Assembly (NCBI GenBank): GCA_041545745.1
Contig: CP168152.1
Coordinates: 248,001 to 312,000, forward strand
Source: Stenotrophomonas indicatrix
Lineage (GTDB): Bacteria > Pseudomonadota > Gammaproteobacteria > Xanthomonadales > Xanthomonadaceae
DNA: 64,000 nt
Direction of reading: 5' to 3'
Shown here: positions 1 through 8,997 of the stretch, piece after piece
Numbering within the stretch: position 1 is the first letter of the stretch
Layout: every line of letters starts with the position of its first letter
Notes under the pieces: model-generated
The model's database searches: none
What the model was told of the DNA's origin: nothing
Seen by the model: the letters and a program-made list of their open reading frames with translations, nothing else
Position numbers and translations under genes: made by a program

Positions 1-1287
1 CGCGCGGCCGCACATGCCGTAGTTGCCGGCACCGAACGAGCCGCCGATCACCACGGTGAACTTGGGTACCTTGGCGCAGGCCACCGCCATCACCAGTTTG
101 GCCCCGTCCTTGGCGATGCCACCCTGTTCGTACTTGCGGCCGACCATGAAGCCGGTGATGTTCTGCAGGAACAGCAGCGGAATGTTGCGCTGGGTGCACA
201 GCTCGATGAAGTGCGCGCCCTTCAGTGCGGACTCGGAGAACAGGATGCCGTTGTTGGCGATGATGCCGATCGGATAGCCATGCAGATGGGCGAAGCCGGT
301 GACCAGCGTTGCGCCATAGCGCGGCTTGAACTCGTCAAAGCGCGAGCCGTCGACCAGCCGCGCGATCACTTCGCGCACGTCGTAGGGCTTGCGCGTATCG
401 GCCGGGATCACCCCGTACAGTTCGTCCGCCGGCAGCAGCGGTTCTTCCACCGGCTGCAGCGCCATCGCTGCTTCGGGCTTGCGCCAGTTGAGCTGGGCGA
501 TGATCGCGCGTACCCGTGCCAGTGCCTGCAGGTCGTTGTCTGCCATGTGGTCGGCCACGCCGGAAATGCGCGTGTGCACATCGGCACCGCCCAGTTCTTC
601 GGCCGTCACCACTTCACCGGTGGCTGCCTTCACCAGCGGCGGGCCACCGAGGAAGATCGTGCCCTGCTCGCGCACGATCACCGTCTCGTCGCTCATCGCC
701 GGCACATAGGCGCCACCGGCGGTGCAGCTGCCCATCACGCAGGCGATCTGCGGAATGCCCTGCGCGGAAAGGTTGGCCTGGTTGTAGAAGATGCGACCGA
801 AATGGTCGCGGTCGGGGAACACCTCATCCTGCAGCGGCAGGAAGGCGCCACCGGAATCGACCAGGTAGATGCACGGCAGGTGGTTCTGCTCGGCGATCTC
901 CTGCGCGCGCAGATGCTTCTTCACCGTCACCGGGTAATAGGTGCCGCCCTTGACCGTGGCATCGTTGGCCACGATCACGCACTCCACGCCACTCACGCGG
1001 CCGATGCCGGCGACCACGCCAGCGGCGGGCACGGCGTCGTCATACATGCCGTGCGCGGCCAGCGGCGCGATTTCCAGGAACGCACTGCCCGGGTCGAGCA
1101 GGGCATCGATGCGGTCGCGCACCAGCAGCTTGCCGCGCGCGGTGTGCTTGGCGCGCGCCGCTTCGCTGCCGCCCAAGGCGGTGCGGGCGAGGGTGGCGTG
1201 CAGGTCGTCGACTACGGCCTGCATCGCCGCGCGGTTGCTTTCAAACGTTTCGCTGCCCGGTTGCAGCTGGCTGCCTAGGATGCTCAT
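1..1287 (-). CDS. liuB: Methylcrotonyl-CoA carboxylase beta (carboxyltransferase) subunit, partial
   Basis: The first 429 codons are present and the C-terminus lies beyond the left edge; family members have about 535 residues. It should transfer carboxyl from biotin to 3-methylcrotonyl-CoA in leucine degradation. The translation begins [15 protein letters not shown] and carries acyl-CoA carboxyltransferase signatures: [61 protein letters not shown] and, near the edge, [20 protein letters not shown]. The ATG is 8 bases downstream of the liuA stop on the same strand, so the two are probably co-transcribed. Propionyl-CoA carboxylase beta is the main alternative, but the adjacent isovaleryl-CoA dehydrogenase favours methylcrotonyl-CoA. 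Confidence 0.9.
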   Translation of the reverse strand, partial: MSILGSQLQPGSETFESNRAAMQAVVDDLHATLARTALGGSEAARAKHTARGKLLVRDRIDALLDPGSAFLEIAPLAAHGMYDDAVPAAGVVAGIGRVSGVECVIVANDATVKGGTYYPVTVKKHLRAQEIAEQNHLPCIYLVDSGGAFLPLQDEVFPDRDHFGRIFYNQANLSAQGIPQIACVMGSCTAGGAYVPAMSDETVIVREQGTIFLGGPPLVKAATGEVVTAEELGGADVHTRISGVADHMADNDLQALARVRAIIAQLNWRKPEAAMALQPVEEPLLPADELYGVIPADTRKPYDVREVIARLVDGSRFDEFKPRYGATLVTGFAHLHGYPIGIIANNGILFSESALKGAHFIELCTQRNIPLLFLQNITGFMVGRKYEQGGIAKDGAKLVMAVACAKVPKFTVVIGGSFGAGNYGMCGRA

Positions 1288-1295
1288 GGGGTGCC

Positions 1296-2459
1296 TTACA
1301 GGGTGCGCTGGAACAGTTCGCGGCCGATCAGCATGCGACGGATCTCCGAAGTGCCGGCGCCGATTTCATACAGCTTGGCGTCGCGCCACAAGCGGCCGGT
1401 CGGGTATTCGTTGATGTAGCCGTTGCCACCGAGGATCTGGATCGCCTGGCCGGTCAGCCAGGTCGCCTTCTCGGCGGCGTAGAGGATCGCGCCGGCTGCA
1501 TCCTGGCGGGTGGTGCGGCCCTGGTCGCAGGCGCGTGCCACGGCATACACATAGGCGCGGCAGGCGCCCAGGCCCACGTACATGTCGGCGATCTTGGCCT
1601 GGATCAGCTGGAAGCTGCCGATCGGCTCACCGAACTGGTGGCGTTCGTGCACGTACGGCATCACCACGTCCATCGCAGCAGCCATCAGGCCCAGCGGGCC
1701 GCCGGACAGCACCACGCGCTCGTAGTCCAGGCCGGACATCAGCACGCGCACGCCGCCACCGACCGCGCCCAGCACGTTCTCTTCGGGAATCTCGCAGTCC
1801 TGGAACACCAGTTCGCAGGTGGGCGAGGAGCGCATGCCCAGCTTGTCCAGCTTCTGCGCGGTGGAGAAACCCTTCATGCCCTTTTCGACCAGGAAGGCGG
1901 TGATGCCCTTGGCACCGGCCTCGACATCGGTCTTGGCGTACACCACCAGCACATCGGCGTCGGGGCCGTTGGTGATCCACATCTTGTTGCCGTTGAGCAC
2001 GTAGCGGTCGCCGCGCTTGTCCGCGCGCAGCTTCATCGACACCACGTCCGAACCCGCGCCGGGTTCGCTCATCGCCAGCGCACCGATCTTTGCGCCGCTG
2101 CACAGGTCCGGCAGGAAGCGCTGCTTCTGCGCCTCGGTGCCGTTCTTGCGCAGCTGGTTCACGCACAGGTTCGAATGCGCGCCGTAGGACAGGCCGATGC
2201 CGCCGGAAGCACGCGAGACTTCTTCCATCGCCACCACGTGGGCCAGGTAGCCCATGCCGGTGCCGCCGTATTCTTCTTCCACGGTCAGGCCCAGCAGGCC
2301 CTGCTCGCCCAGCTTGGGCCATAGTGCCAACGGGAACTGGTTGGTCGCATCGGTCTCGGCCGCGAGCGGCGCGATCTCGGCAGCGGCAAAATGGGCCACG
2401 CTCTGGCGCAGCAGGTCGATATCTTCGCCGAGGTCGAAGTTCAGGGATGGCACGTGCAT
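1296..2459 (-). CDS. liuA: Isovaleryl-CoA dehydrogenase
   Basis: A 387-residue FAD acyl-CoA dehydrogenase that oxidises isovaleryl-CoA to 3-methylcrotonyl-CoA, the step before the adjacent carboxylase. Visible family motifs are [18 protein letters not shown], the signature [29 protein letters not shown], and near the end [18 protein letters not shown] followed by [12 protein letters not shown]. The frame stays open upstream to 2597, but the ATG at 2459 ([17 protein letters not shown]) has a GGAG about 9 bases upstream and gives the usual family length. A TetR gene is divergent upstream and may control it. Confidence 0.93.
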   Translation of the reverse strand: MHVPSLNFDLGEDIDLLRQSVAHFAAAEIAPLAAETDATNQFPLALWPKLGEQGLLGLTVEEEYGGTGMGYLAHVVAMEEVSRASGGIGLSYGAHSNLCVNQLRKNGTEAQKQRFLPDLCSGAKIGALAMSEPGAGSDVVSMKLRADKRGDRYVLNGNKMWITNGPDADVLVVYAKTDVEAGAKGITAFLVEKGMKGFSTAQKLDKLGMRSSPTCELVFQDCEIPEENVLGAVGGGVRVLMSGLDYERVVLSGGPLGLMAAAMDVVMPYVHERHQFGEPIGSFQLIQAKIADMYVGLGACRAYVYAVARACDQGRTTRQDAAGAILYAAEKATWLTGQAIQILGGNGYINEYPTGRLWRDAKLYEIGAGTSEIRRMLIGRELFQRTL

Positions 2460-2592
2460 TGCGATGGCTCCACGAGGGAAGGTGGGGAATGGACGCACCC
2501 GGAAGGGGGAAGCGGGCAGCTGTTCACAGCAGCGGCCCGCGCGGGCGATTGGACCCCAGCGTAGCGGGGTTCGGGTAAGAAGTGAATACAAA

Positions 2593-2605
2593 TTCAAAAA
2601 TTGAA
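2593..2605. promoter_or_regulatory. Palindrome TTCAA-AAA-TTGAA, candidate operator
   Basis: A perfect inverted repeat (5-base arms, 3-base spacer) sits in the 160-base A/T-rich gap between the divergent liuA and TetR genes, only 14 bases before the TetR start codon. Position and symmetry suit a binding site for the neighbouring TetR protein. No binding data; inferred from location and symmetry alone. Confidence 0.35.
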
Positions 2606-2619
2606 ACTAGACTCAGGAC

Positions 2620-3237
2620 ATGGCCTACAAACGCTCAGCATTGATGGAAGAACGCCTGGCCGGGGCCCGTGAACGGATCCTGCTGGCCACCCGCGAACTG
2701 GTCGCCACCGGCGGCTGGCGCAACGCGCCGGTAACCGCCGTGGCCACCCAGGCCGGGGTCTCCACCGGCTTGATCTACCGCCACTTTCCGTCCAAGGCCG
2801 AGCTGTTCGTGGAAGTGCTCAATGCGGCCGTGGCCCACGAGGTAGCGATCATGGAGCGCATCGCCAGCGCACCGGAGCCGGCCAGCGTGCGCCTGCGCCA
2901 GGCCATCACCGCCTTCGTCCGCCGTGCCCTTGCCGGCCCGGGCCTGGCCCACGCCTTCATCGTCGAGCCGGTGGATCCGGATGTGGAAGCCGAGCGCATG
3001 CGCGGCCGCCGTGCCTTCGGTGACGTGTTCCTGCGCCTGGTGGAAGAGGGCGTGGCGGCCGGTGAGCTGCCAGCGCAGGACGCGCATGCTGCCGCCGCTT
3101 GCCTGGTGGGGGCCTTCACCGAAGCCATGGTCGGCCCGACCGCGCCCAGCCGCGAAGCGCACCGCGACGAAGGCGCACTGGTCGAGGCCATCTGCAGTTT
3201 CTGCCTGCGGGCTGTTGGCGCCCCCGTCATCCGGTAG
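2620..3237 (+). CDS. TetR/AcrR-family transcriptional regulator
   Basis: A 205-residue protein. The N-terminal helix-turn-helix (about residues 15-65) contains the typical VSTGLIYRHFPSKAELFVEV recognition segment; the rest would be a ligand-binding domain. It is divergent from the leucine catabolic genes, so a LiuQ-like or PaaR-like role sensing an acyl-CoA intermediate is plausible but inferred. The ATG at 2620 is the first in frame. The stop codon TAG, preceded by CGG, is supplied by a GTAG repeat, so the last residues may be set by the repeat insertion. Confidence 0.88.
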   Translation: MAYKRSALMEERLAGARERILLATRELVATGGWRNAPVTAVATQAGVSTGLIYRHFPSKAELFVEVLNAAVAHEVAIMERIASAPEPASVRLRQAITAFVRRALAGPGLAHAFIVEPVDPDVEAERMRGRRAFGDVFLRLVEEGVAAGELPAQDAHAAAACLVGAFTEAMVGPTAPSREAHRDEGALVEAICSFCLRAVGAPVIR

Positions 3238-3256
3238 TGCCGGCCGCTGGCCGGCA
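3233..3256 (+). repeat. SMAG (GTAG-headed) REP element
   Basis: GGTAGTGCCGGCCGCTGGCC followed by GGCA forms a tight hairpin headed by GTAG, the layout of SMAG elements. It overlaps the TetR stop codon. Confidence 0.85.
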
Positions 3257-3263
3257 TCCTTGC

Positions 3264-3304
3264 GGGGTCAGATCCCTTTTGCGTTGCAAAAGGGATCTGA
3301 CCCC
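3264..3304. repeat. Second palindrome family (GGGGTCAGATCCC type)
   Basis: Perfect 17-base arms, GGGGTCAGATCCCTTTT and AAAAGGGATCTGACCCC, surround a 7-base loop. Related elements occur at 5605, 32182, 59088 and 59144. It lies directly after a SMAG element and could act as a bidirectional RNA hairpin. Confidence 0.8.
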
Positions 3305-3428
3305 TCTCCATATGCTGCGCCGCACCAGCCCTGACGCCTGTTGTCGGGCGCGGCGTGCGTTCTATACTCGGTCCATCACGCAGTCGCTCAGCCGTGGTCC
3401 AACGACTATCAGCCAGGGGTAACGAAGA

Positions 3429-3947
3429 GTGCGGAATTACGATCTGGAGTTCCTGAAACGCTTCTCCATGGTGATCGCGCTGTTGATGGCCATCACTCTC
3501 GGTCTGATCCTCCTGGCCGCGTTCATCCACACCCGGATTCCGCCCGAGGTGTCGCCTACCGCCGCCAAACGCACCGAACAGCGCATTTCGCCCACTGGCG
3601 CGGTATACGCCGGTAGCACCGGCGCCGCCGCGCAGGCTGCAGCGCATGCCGCCGCGCTGGCCAAGGCCGCCTCGCAGGTGGCCTACGGGGGTACCAAGGA
3701 CGGCAAGGTGATCTTCGACAACCTGTGCACCGCCTGCCATACCACCGGGGTGGGCATGGCGCCGACGCTCGACCACTCGCACTGGGACAAGCGCCTGGCG
3801 CAGGGCAAGGAAACCCTCTACAAGCACGCCGTCGAGGGCTACACCGGCCCGGACGGGGGCATCATGCCGCCCAAGGGCGGCAACCCGGCGCTCACCGAGG
3901 AGCAGATCCACGCCACGGTGGACTGGATGCTGGGCAATCTGAAATAG
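3429..3947 (+). CDS. Membrane-anchored cytochrome c5-type protein
   Basis: A 172-residue monohaem cytochrome. An N-terminal membrane anchor (about residues 12-33) is followed by an Ala-rich linker and a c-type domain with the haem motif CTACH at residues 100-104. M146 in GGIMPPKGG is the likely sixth ligand. It should face the periplasm and carry electrons in respiration; the exact partner is unknown. The start is GTG with an AGGGG about 10 bases upstream. A hairpin terminator lies at 4084-4107. Confidence 0.88.
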   Translation: MRNYDLEFLKRFSMVIALLMAITLGLILLAAFIHTRIPPEVSPTAAKRTEQRISPTGAVYAGSTGAAAQAAAHAAALAKAASQVAYGGTKDGKVIFDNLCTACHTTGVGMAPTLDHSHWDKRLAQGKETLYKHAVEGYTGPDGGIMPPKGGNPALTEEQIHATVDWMLGNLK

Positions 3948-3956
3948 CGGGCGCCG

Positions 3957-4064
3957 CATCCACGCATGGCGTGGATCTACTGCGGATACGCGTGCCCGGT
4001 CAGGTGGCCGGCAACCACGCATCGCGCAGAGGTCCTGAGGTTGCCGGCCAGCGGCCGGCACTAC
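3957..4064. repeat. Two SMAG-type hairpins
   Basis: Two reverse-oriented elements lie between the cytochrome and nuclease genes. 3957-3980 is CATCCACGCATGGCGTGGAT followed by CTAC, and 4041-4064 is TTGCCGGCCAGCGGCCGGCA followed by CTAC. Both end in CTAC, the complement of GTAG, and belong to two sequence subfamilies that recur in the window. Confidence 0.8.
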
Positions 4065-4083
4065 CTTTGCCCACCGAGGCCGG

Positions 4084-4107
4084 AACCCCGCCGCGCAGGC
4101 GGGGTTT
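4084..4107 (+). terminator. Intrinsic terminator after the cytochrome gene
   Basis: AACCCCGCC-gcgca-GGCGGGGTT forms a 9-base-pair stem followed by TCGCATTTC. The T tract is imperfect, so strength is uncertain. Confidence 0.6.
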
Positions 4108-4155
4108 CGCATTTCAGGGTTAGTCTGTGCGCCTCTTCCGTGGAGTCGTCTGTCG

Positions 4156-5595
4156 ATGCGTCGCCGTTCCCTCGCCCTTGCCCTGTCCCTGCTGCTGCCG
4201 ACATCCGCTTTCGCCCAGGCCCAGCCGCAGGTTGCGCCGACCTCGGCGACCGCGCCGCGCAGCCCGGCCACCGTCACCCTGGCCGCCGCGCCGGCCGACT
4301 GGCGTGCGCTGGAGGGCCAGCATGTGCGCATCGCTGCGCCGCTCACCTTGGCCGGCACCGATGGCCTGGAACGCTTCGGCCAGCTCACCGTCGCCTTCGA
4401 TGGCCGCCTCTGGCAGCCGACCGAAGTGGCCGTGCCCGGCAGCGCCGGTATCGAACAGGTAATGGCCGACAACCAACGCCGCCGCCTGCTGCTGGACGAC
4501 GGCAGCGATGCACGTGACCCGGCCAGCGTCGCCTATCTGCCGGGCAACCCGGTGCTGCGTACCGGAATGCAGCTGCGCAACGTGGAAGGCACCGTGCGAG
4601 TCGATGCGCAGGGTCGCCCCAGCCTGCAGGTCGACGGCACAGTGAAGCTGCCGGAACTGCAGCGGCCGGCCGTGCCGAGCGTACCCGGCAGCCTGCATAT
4701 CGCCGCCTTCAACCTGGAGAACTTCTTCAATGGTGACGGCCAGGGCGGCGGATTCCCGACCCTGCGCGGCGCGCGCACGCTGGACGAGCACAAGGCGCAG
4801 GTCGGCAAGCTGGTCGCCACCGTCAACGCGCTGGGCGCCGATATCGCCGCGCTGATGGAACTGGAGAACGACGGCTACGGCCCGCAGTCGGCCATCGCTG
4901 AACTGGTAAACGCACTCAATGTCGGTCTCGCGGCCGACAAGCAGTGGGCGTTCGTCGATGCCGGTGAAGGTCCTGGCAGCAATCCGATCCGCGTCGGCAT
5001 CATCTACCGCAGGAGCGAATTCAAACCGCTCGGCACGCCGCTGACCAAGCTCGACGGTCCCTTCGTCGAACACAGCCGTGCGCCGCTGGCACAGGCGTTC
5101 CAGGGCAAGGGCGCACCATTCATGGTGGTCGCCAACCACTTCAAGTCCAAGGGCTGCCGCGAGGCCAGTGGCGCCGACGCCGACCGCAATGACGGGCAGG
5201 GCTGCTGGAACGCCACCCGCGTGGAATCGGCCAGGCAGCTCAATACCTGGGTGCAGGCCGAAGCCGCGCGCCTGAAGGTGAAGGACGTGGTGCTGATGGG
5301 CGACTTCAACGCCTACGCCATGGAAGATCCGATCCGCACCCTGCACGACCTGGGCTGGCAGGATGCCTTCAAGGTGGCCAAGGTCGAACAGCCCTACAGC
5401 TACGTCTACAACGGCTATACCGGTCGCCTCGATCACGCGCTGCTCAGCCCGACGATGGCCAAGCGCCTGCGTGGCGCCGCCGAGTGGCACAGCAACGCCG
5501 ACGAGCAGGACGCCAGCGGCTACCAGGGCCGCAACGTGCAGGGCCCGTGGCGCAGCTCCGACCATGACCCGCTGCTGCTGGGCTTCGACAGATAA
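4156..5595 (+). CDS. Secreted endonuclease/exonuclease/phosphatase-fold nuclease (ExeM/NucH-like)
   Basis: A 479-residue protein with a signal peptide (MRRRSLALALSLLLPTSAFA, cut near residue 21), an N-terminal beta-rich region (about 30-170) and a catalytic EEP domain from about residue 180. Metal and catalytic motifs are visible: FNLENFF, ALMELENDGYGP, NHFKSKGC, LMGDFNAYAMEDP and a C-terminal SSDHDPLLLGF. Homologues are extracellular DNases that release nutrients or remodel biofilm DNA. The ATG at 4156 gives a good signal peptide. Predicted to be periplasmic or secreted. Confidence 0.9.
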   Translation: MRRRSLALALSLLLPTSAFAQAQPQVAPTSATAPRSPATVTLAAAPADWRALEGQHVRIAAPLTLAGTDGLERFGQLTVAFDGRLWQPTEVAVPGSAGIEQVMADNQRRRLLLDDGSDARDPASVAYLPGNPVLRTGMQLRNVEGTVRVDAQGRPSLQVDGTVKLPELQRPAVPSVPGSLHIAAFNLENFFNGDGQGGGFPTLRGARTLDEHKAQVGKLVATVNALGADIAALMELENDGYGPQSAIAELVNALNVGLAADKQWAFVDAGEGPGSNPIRVGIIYRRSEFKPLGTPLTKLDGPFVEHSRAPLAQAFQGKGAPFMVVANHFKSKGCREASGADADRNDGQGCWNATRVESARQLNTWVQAEAARLKVKDVVLMGDFNAYAMEDPIRTLHDLGWQDAFKVAKVEQPYSYVYNGYTGRLDHALLSPTMAKRLRGAAEWHSNADEQDASGYQGRNVQGPWRSSDHDPLLLGFDR

Positions 5596-5604
5596 CCCAG
5601 CGCC

Positions 5605-5643
5605 GGGGTCGGATCCCATTCCCACGGAATGGGCTCTGACCCC
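5605..5643. repeat. GGGGTCRGATCCC-family palindrome
   Basis: GGGGTCGGATCCCATTCC pairs with GGAATGGGCTCTGACCCC across a short loop. It lies between the convergent nuclease and EamA genes and could terminate both. Confidence 0.75.
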
Positions 5644-5652
5644 AGGCATCAC

Positions 5653-6510
5653 TTACCCCCAGGCGATCAAACCGATCGCCAGCACCGCCAGCGCCAGACC
5701 CGCGCGGTTCCAGCGCGTGGTTGCCTCGCCGAAGGCGAACACGCCCACCAGCGCACCCAGCACCACCACGCCGATGTTCATGCCGGCGAACACGGTGGCC
5801 GGGCTGTCCGGCATCGACTGGTGCGCATGCACGTAGAACAGGATGTTGCCGCCGTTGAGCAGGCCCAGCAGCGCGCCTGCACCGAGGTTGCGCCAGGCCA
5901 GGCGGCTGCGCCCACTGAAATGCCGCCACAACTGCAGCGCCAGCATCAGTACGAAAGCCACGCTGAAACTGGCCAGCACCGCCGCCATCGACGGCGTGCC
6001 GGACAGCGCCACCTGCTTCAGCAGCACATCCACCACCGCAAAGCCCGCCCACACGCCCAGCAACCAGCCCCAGCCGCCGACGGAAGCGGCCACTGCGGGG
6101 CCGCGTGGACGCAGGCTGATGGCCACCATCGCCAGCAGGCCCAGGCCCAGCCCGACCAGCTTCCACGGCGTGGCGGTCTGCCCGAAGTACAGGAACGCCG
6201 CCGCCAGCGACAGCAGCAGCGACAACCGCTGTGCCACGTCACTGCGGACGATGCCGGCCACCGCCACCGCACGGCCGAGTACCAGGAAGATCGAGGGCAG
6301 CACCACCGCCAGCGCCAGCAGTGAAACCCACGGTGCATGCGGTGCGCGCAAGGCGTCCAGCGGCGGCTGCAGCACCACCGCCGTCATCGTCGCGGCGACC
6401 AGATAGTTCCAGGTCACCATCTGCGCAACATCCAGCTGGCGACGGCCAGCCAGCTTCAACAACACCGAAACCAGCACACTGCAGATCACGGCCAGGGACA
6501 GGTAGAGCAT
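5653..6510 (-). CDS. EamA-family (drug/metabolite superfamily) transporter
   Basis: A 285-residue, mostly hydrophobic protein with about ten membrane segments arranged as two EamA repeats. It begins MLYLSLAVICSVLVSVLLK. The substrate cannot be read from sequence. It is divergent from the alpha/beta hydrolase gene with a gap of only 43 bases, so the two promoters must overlap. Confidence 0.85.
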   Translation of the reverse strand: MLYLSLAVICSVLVSVLLKLAGRRQLDVAQMVTWNYLVAATMTAVVLQPPLDALRAPHAPWVSLLALAVVLPSIFLVLGRAVAVAGIVRSDVAQRLSLLLSLAAAFLYFGQTATPWKLVGLGLGLLAMVAISLRPRGPAVAASVGGWGWLLGVWAGFAVVDVLLKQVALSGTPSMAAVLASFSVAFVLMLALQLWRHFSGRSRLAWRNLGAGALLGLLNGGNILFYVHAHQSMPDSPATVFAGMNIGVVVLGALVGVFAFGEATTRWNRAGLALAVLAIGLIAWG

Positions 6511-6553
6511 GGGGCGGGCACAGGGCAGCGGCGGGGGACGCTATCATGGTGCC

Positions 6554-7225
6554 ATGCACAAGCCCTCGTTCCCCGTCGCCCCCGGCGAAACCGCCTGCAT
6601 CTCACTGGAAGGCCCGGTTGGCCCGCTGGAAGTGCTCGTCGACCTGCCCAAGGCCGATGTGCCGGTGCAGCCGATCGTGGCCGTCATCTGCCATCCGCTG
6701 TCCACCGAAGGCGGCACCCTGCACAACAAGGTGGTCACCATGACCGCCACCACCCTGCGCGAGCTGGGCATCGCCACGGTGCGCTTCAACTTCCGCAGCG
6801 TCGGTGGTTCTGCCGGTGAATTCGACCATGGCGTGGGCGAGCAGGAGGACCTGAAGGCCGTCACCGCCTGGGTCCGCCAGCAGCGCCCGGACGACCGCCT
6901 GTGGCTGGCCGGCTTCAGCTTCGGCGCGTTCGTTTCGCTGAAGGCCGCTGCCGAGCTGCAGCCCGAAGCGCTGATCTCGATCGCGCCGCCGGCGGGTCGT
7001 TGGGATTTCGGCGGCATCGCGCCGCCGGCGCGCTGGCTGCTGATCCAGGGCGAGCAGGATGAAATCGTCGACCCGCAGGCTGTCTACCAGTGGCTGGACA
7101 CCCTCGATGCGCCGCATGAGCTGGTGCGCATGCCGGACACCAGCCACTTCTTCCACCGCAAGCTGATCGACCTGCGCGGCGCGCTCACCCACGGCGTCAA
7201 GCATTGGCTGGGCACGGCGGCATGA
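6554..7225 (+). CDS. Alpha/beta hydrolase
   Basis: A 223-residue serine hydrolase of the small alpha/beta type. Visible are the oxyanion-region CHPLSTEGGTLHNK, the nucleophile elbow GFSFG, the acidic segment QGEQDEIVDP and the catalytic histidine in DTSHFFHRKL. Proteins of this group are annotated as esterases or dienelactone hydrolase-like enzymes; the substrate is unknown. The ATG at 6554 (MHKPSFPVAPGE) is preferred to an in-frame ATG at 6509 that overlaps the divergent gene start. Its stop overlaps the zapE start (ATGA), indicating translational coupling. Confidence 0.85.
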   Translation: MHKPSFPVAPGETACISLEGPVGPLEVLVDLPKADVPVQPIVAVICHPLSTEGGTLHNKVVTMTATTLRELGIATVRFNFRSVGGSAGEFDHGVGEQEDLKAVTAWVRQQRPDDRLWLAGFSFGAFVSLKAAAELQPEALISIAPPAGRWDFGGIAPPARWLLIQGEQDEIVDPQAVYQWLDTLDAPHELVRMPDTSHFFHRKLIDLRGALTHGVKHWLGTAA

Positions 7226-8322
7226 GCGAGGTGGAACTGACCCCGACGCAGCGCTACGCGGCCGGGGTGGAACGCGGCGATTGGCAGAACGACCCGGCCC
7301 AGCATGCGGCCCTGGCCGAGCTGGACCGGATCCATCTGGCCTTGGTGGACAGCGCCGAGGACGGCTGGCTGGACCGCCTGTCCTCGTTCTGGAAGAAACC
7401 CGAGCCGGTCAAGGGCCTGTACTTCTGGGGCGGCGTCGGCCGCGGCAAGACCTTCCTGGTGGACCTGTTCTACGACGGCCTGCCGATCAAGCAGAAATAC
7501 CGCACCCACTTCCATCGCTTCATGCGCAGCGTCCACGAGCGCCTGCGCGAGCACCAGGGCCAGAGCGACCCGCTGGCGAAGATCGCCCAGGAATGGCGCA
7601 GCAACCTGCGCGTGCTGGTGCTGGACGAATTCTTCGTCACCGACATCGGCGATGCCATGCTGCTGGCGCGCCTGCTGGAGCGGATGTTCGCCGAGGGCGT
7701 GACCCTGGTCACCACCTCCAACACGGCGGTGGAAAACCTGTACCTCAACGGCCTGCAGCGCGAGAGCTTCATGCCGGCCATCGGCTTGCTGCAGCGCTAC
7801 TGCGTGGAGCTGTACGCCGAAGGCACCGAGGACTATCGCATGCGCGCGCTGACCCGTTCGCCGGTGTACCGCGCGCCGCTGGCCGCCGACAGTGACACCT
7901 GGCTGGCCACGCGCTGGGACGAACTGAGCGGCGGCCAACCAGCCAAGGCGGGCAACATCGAGATCGAGAGCCGCAAGATCCCGGTGCGCGCGCGTGGCAA
8001 GAGCATTGCCTGGTTCGACTTCGCCGCCCTGTGTGAAGGCCCGCGCGGGCCGTCGGATTACATCGAGATCGCGCACGAGTTCAACACCGTGCTGCTGGGG
8101 GGCATTCCGGCCTTCGATCGGCTGAACGAGGATGCCGCGCGCCGCTTCGTCAACCTGATCGACGAGCTGTACGACCGCCATGTCAACCTGGTCTGCACCG
8201 CCAGCACCTCGCCGGTCGAGCTGTACACCGGTACCCGCCTGCAGGGCGCGTTCGAGCGCACGGCCTCGCGCCTGATCGAAATGCAGAGCGCCGAGTACCT
8301 GGGCACCCCGCACCGCGCGTGA
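7222..8322 (+). CDS. zapE: Cell division ATPase ZapE (AFG1 family)
   Basis: A 366-residue AFG1-like AAA ATPase. Walker A is GGVGRGKT (residues 70-77) and Walker B is VLVLDEFFV. In E. coli ZapE associates with the division ring under stress; the mitochondrial homologue helps protein turnover. The ATG overlaps the preceding stop. The last 24 codons (FERTASRLIEMQSAEYLGTP onward) are duplicated about 575 bases downstream at 8826-8897. Confidence 0.93.
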   Translation: MSEVELTPTQRYAAGVERGDWQNDPAQHAALAELDRIHLALVDSAEDGWLDRLSSFWKKPEPVKGLYFWGGVGRGKTFLVDLFYDGLPIKQKYRTHFHRFMRSVHERLREHQGQSDPLAKIAQEWRSNLRVLVLDEFFVTDIGDAMLLARLLERMFAEGVTLVTTSNTAVENLYLNGLQRESFMPAIGLLQRYCVELYAEGTEDYRMRALTRSPVYRAPLAADSDTWLATRWDELSGGQPAKAGNIEIESRKIPVRARGKSIAWFDFAALCEGPRGPSDYIEIAHEFNTVLLGGIPAFDRLNEDAARRFVNLIDELYDRHVNLVCTASTSPVELYTGTRLQGAFERTASRLIEMQSAEYLGTPHRA

Positions 8323-8337
8323 GGGGTGCCGCTGGTT

Positions 8338-8410
8338 GTAGAGCCGAGCCCATGCTCGGCTGCTTCTGCCGGGTGCGCCGAAAGGCTGCCGAGCGTAGGC
8401 TCGGCTCTAC
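8338..8410. repeat. Paired GTAG palindromes (GTAGAGCCGAGCC subfamily)
   Basis: GTAGAGCCGAGCCCATGCTC and, inverted, GAGCGTAGGCTCGGCTCTAC flank a short spacer, giving a dimer that folds into hairpins. A near copy occurs at 8910-8982. Confidence 0.85.
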
Positions 8411-8477
8411 CTGACATGCCAGGTCCAGAAGGACTCAACTGCGCGCTGGGAAGTGCCTGTACAAGCAAAGGTGATTC

Positions 8478-8738
8478 GTGAGCCAGGAAATCAACAAGCA
8501 CGTTGCGCGAGCCATCGTTGAGCTTGCCATCTTTCTCGAGTTTTCGATGGATGATGTATTGGATCCAGATGCTGCGGTGCAGGGGCTCGAACGATTGGCT
8601 TCCACATTGCAAATGATGGACTTGGAGTCCAAATCAGCTTTGTGCGTGCAGATTGAAAGCATCGCAATGGAATATTCAGGTGAGCAGGCAGGGTTTGTTG
8701 AAGGCTTGGGCGAAGCGCTGGGGTTGATCGAAGCGTAG
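8478..8738 (+). CDS. Small orphan protein, unknown function
   Basis: An 86-residue acidic, helical-looking protein starting at GTG (MSQEINKHVARAIVELAIFL), with GGTG upstream as a weak ribosome site. It has no signal peptide, membrane segment or motif I recognise. Base composition is clearly more A/T-rich than the neighbours, suggesting acquisition. It is bracketed by two copies of the zapE 3' end plus GTAG repeats, so it arrived as a unit. Size, composition and setting resemble orphan immunity genes, but that is only a guess. Confidence 0.6.
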   Translation: MSQEINKHVARAIVELAIFLEFSMDDVLDPDAAVQGLERLASTLQMMDLESKSALCVQIESIAMEYSGEQAGFVEGLGEALGLIEA

Positions 8739-8825
8739 TGTGCTCATCTGTAGAAGCCCCAGATTTTTCTGGCAGCTGGGCTGTCTGAGAATTCGGGCTC
8801 GCGCAGAACATGAGTAAGAGGCGCC

Positions 8826-8897
8826 TTCGAGCGCACGGCCTCGCGCCTGATCGAAATGCAGAGTGCCGAGTACCTGGGCACCCCGCACCGGGCGTGA
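8826..8897 (+). pseudogene. Duplicated 3' end of zapE
   Basis: 72 bases repeat the last 24 codons of zapE (8251-8322) with two mismatches that I can find, including the TGA stop. There is no start codon or ribosome site, so this is a non-coding relic of duplication or recombination. It is followed, as in the original, by a GTAG-palindrome dimer. Confidence 0.9.
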
Positions 8898-8909
8898 GGG
8901 CGGTTTACT

Positions 8910-8982
8910 GTAGAGCCGAGCCCACGCTCGGTTGCTTCTAAAGGATGTGCCGAAAAGCAGCCGAGCATGGGCTCGGCGCTAC
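8910..8982. repeat. Paired GTAG palindromes, second copy
   Basis: GTAGAGCCGAGCCCACGCTC and the inverted partner ending GGGCTCGGCGCTAC form the counterpart of the dimer at 8338-8410. Together with the zapE tail copy it closes the duplicated block. Confidence 0.85.
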
Positions 8983-8997
8983 AACAGCACAACGTGG

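Noticed and set aside
4120..5652. 510-codon minus-strand open frame
   Set aside because: It mirrors the secreted nuclease gene; high GC creates long antisense frames.
6509..6553. Upstream ATG for the alpha/beta hydrolase
   Set aside because: It lies on the complementary strand of the divergent gene's own start codon and lacks a ribosome site.
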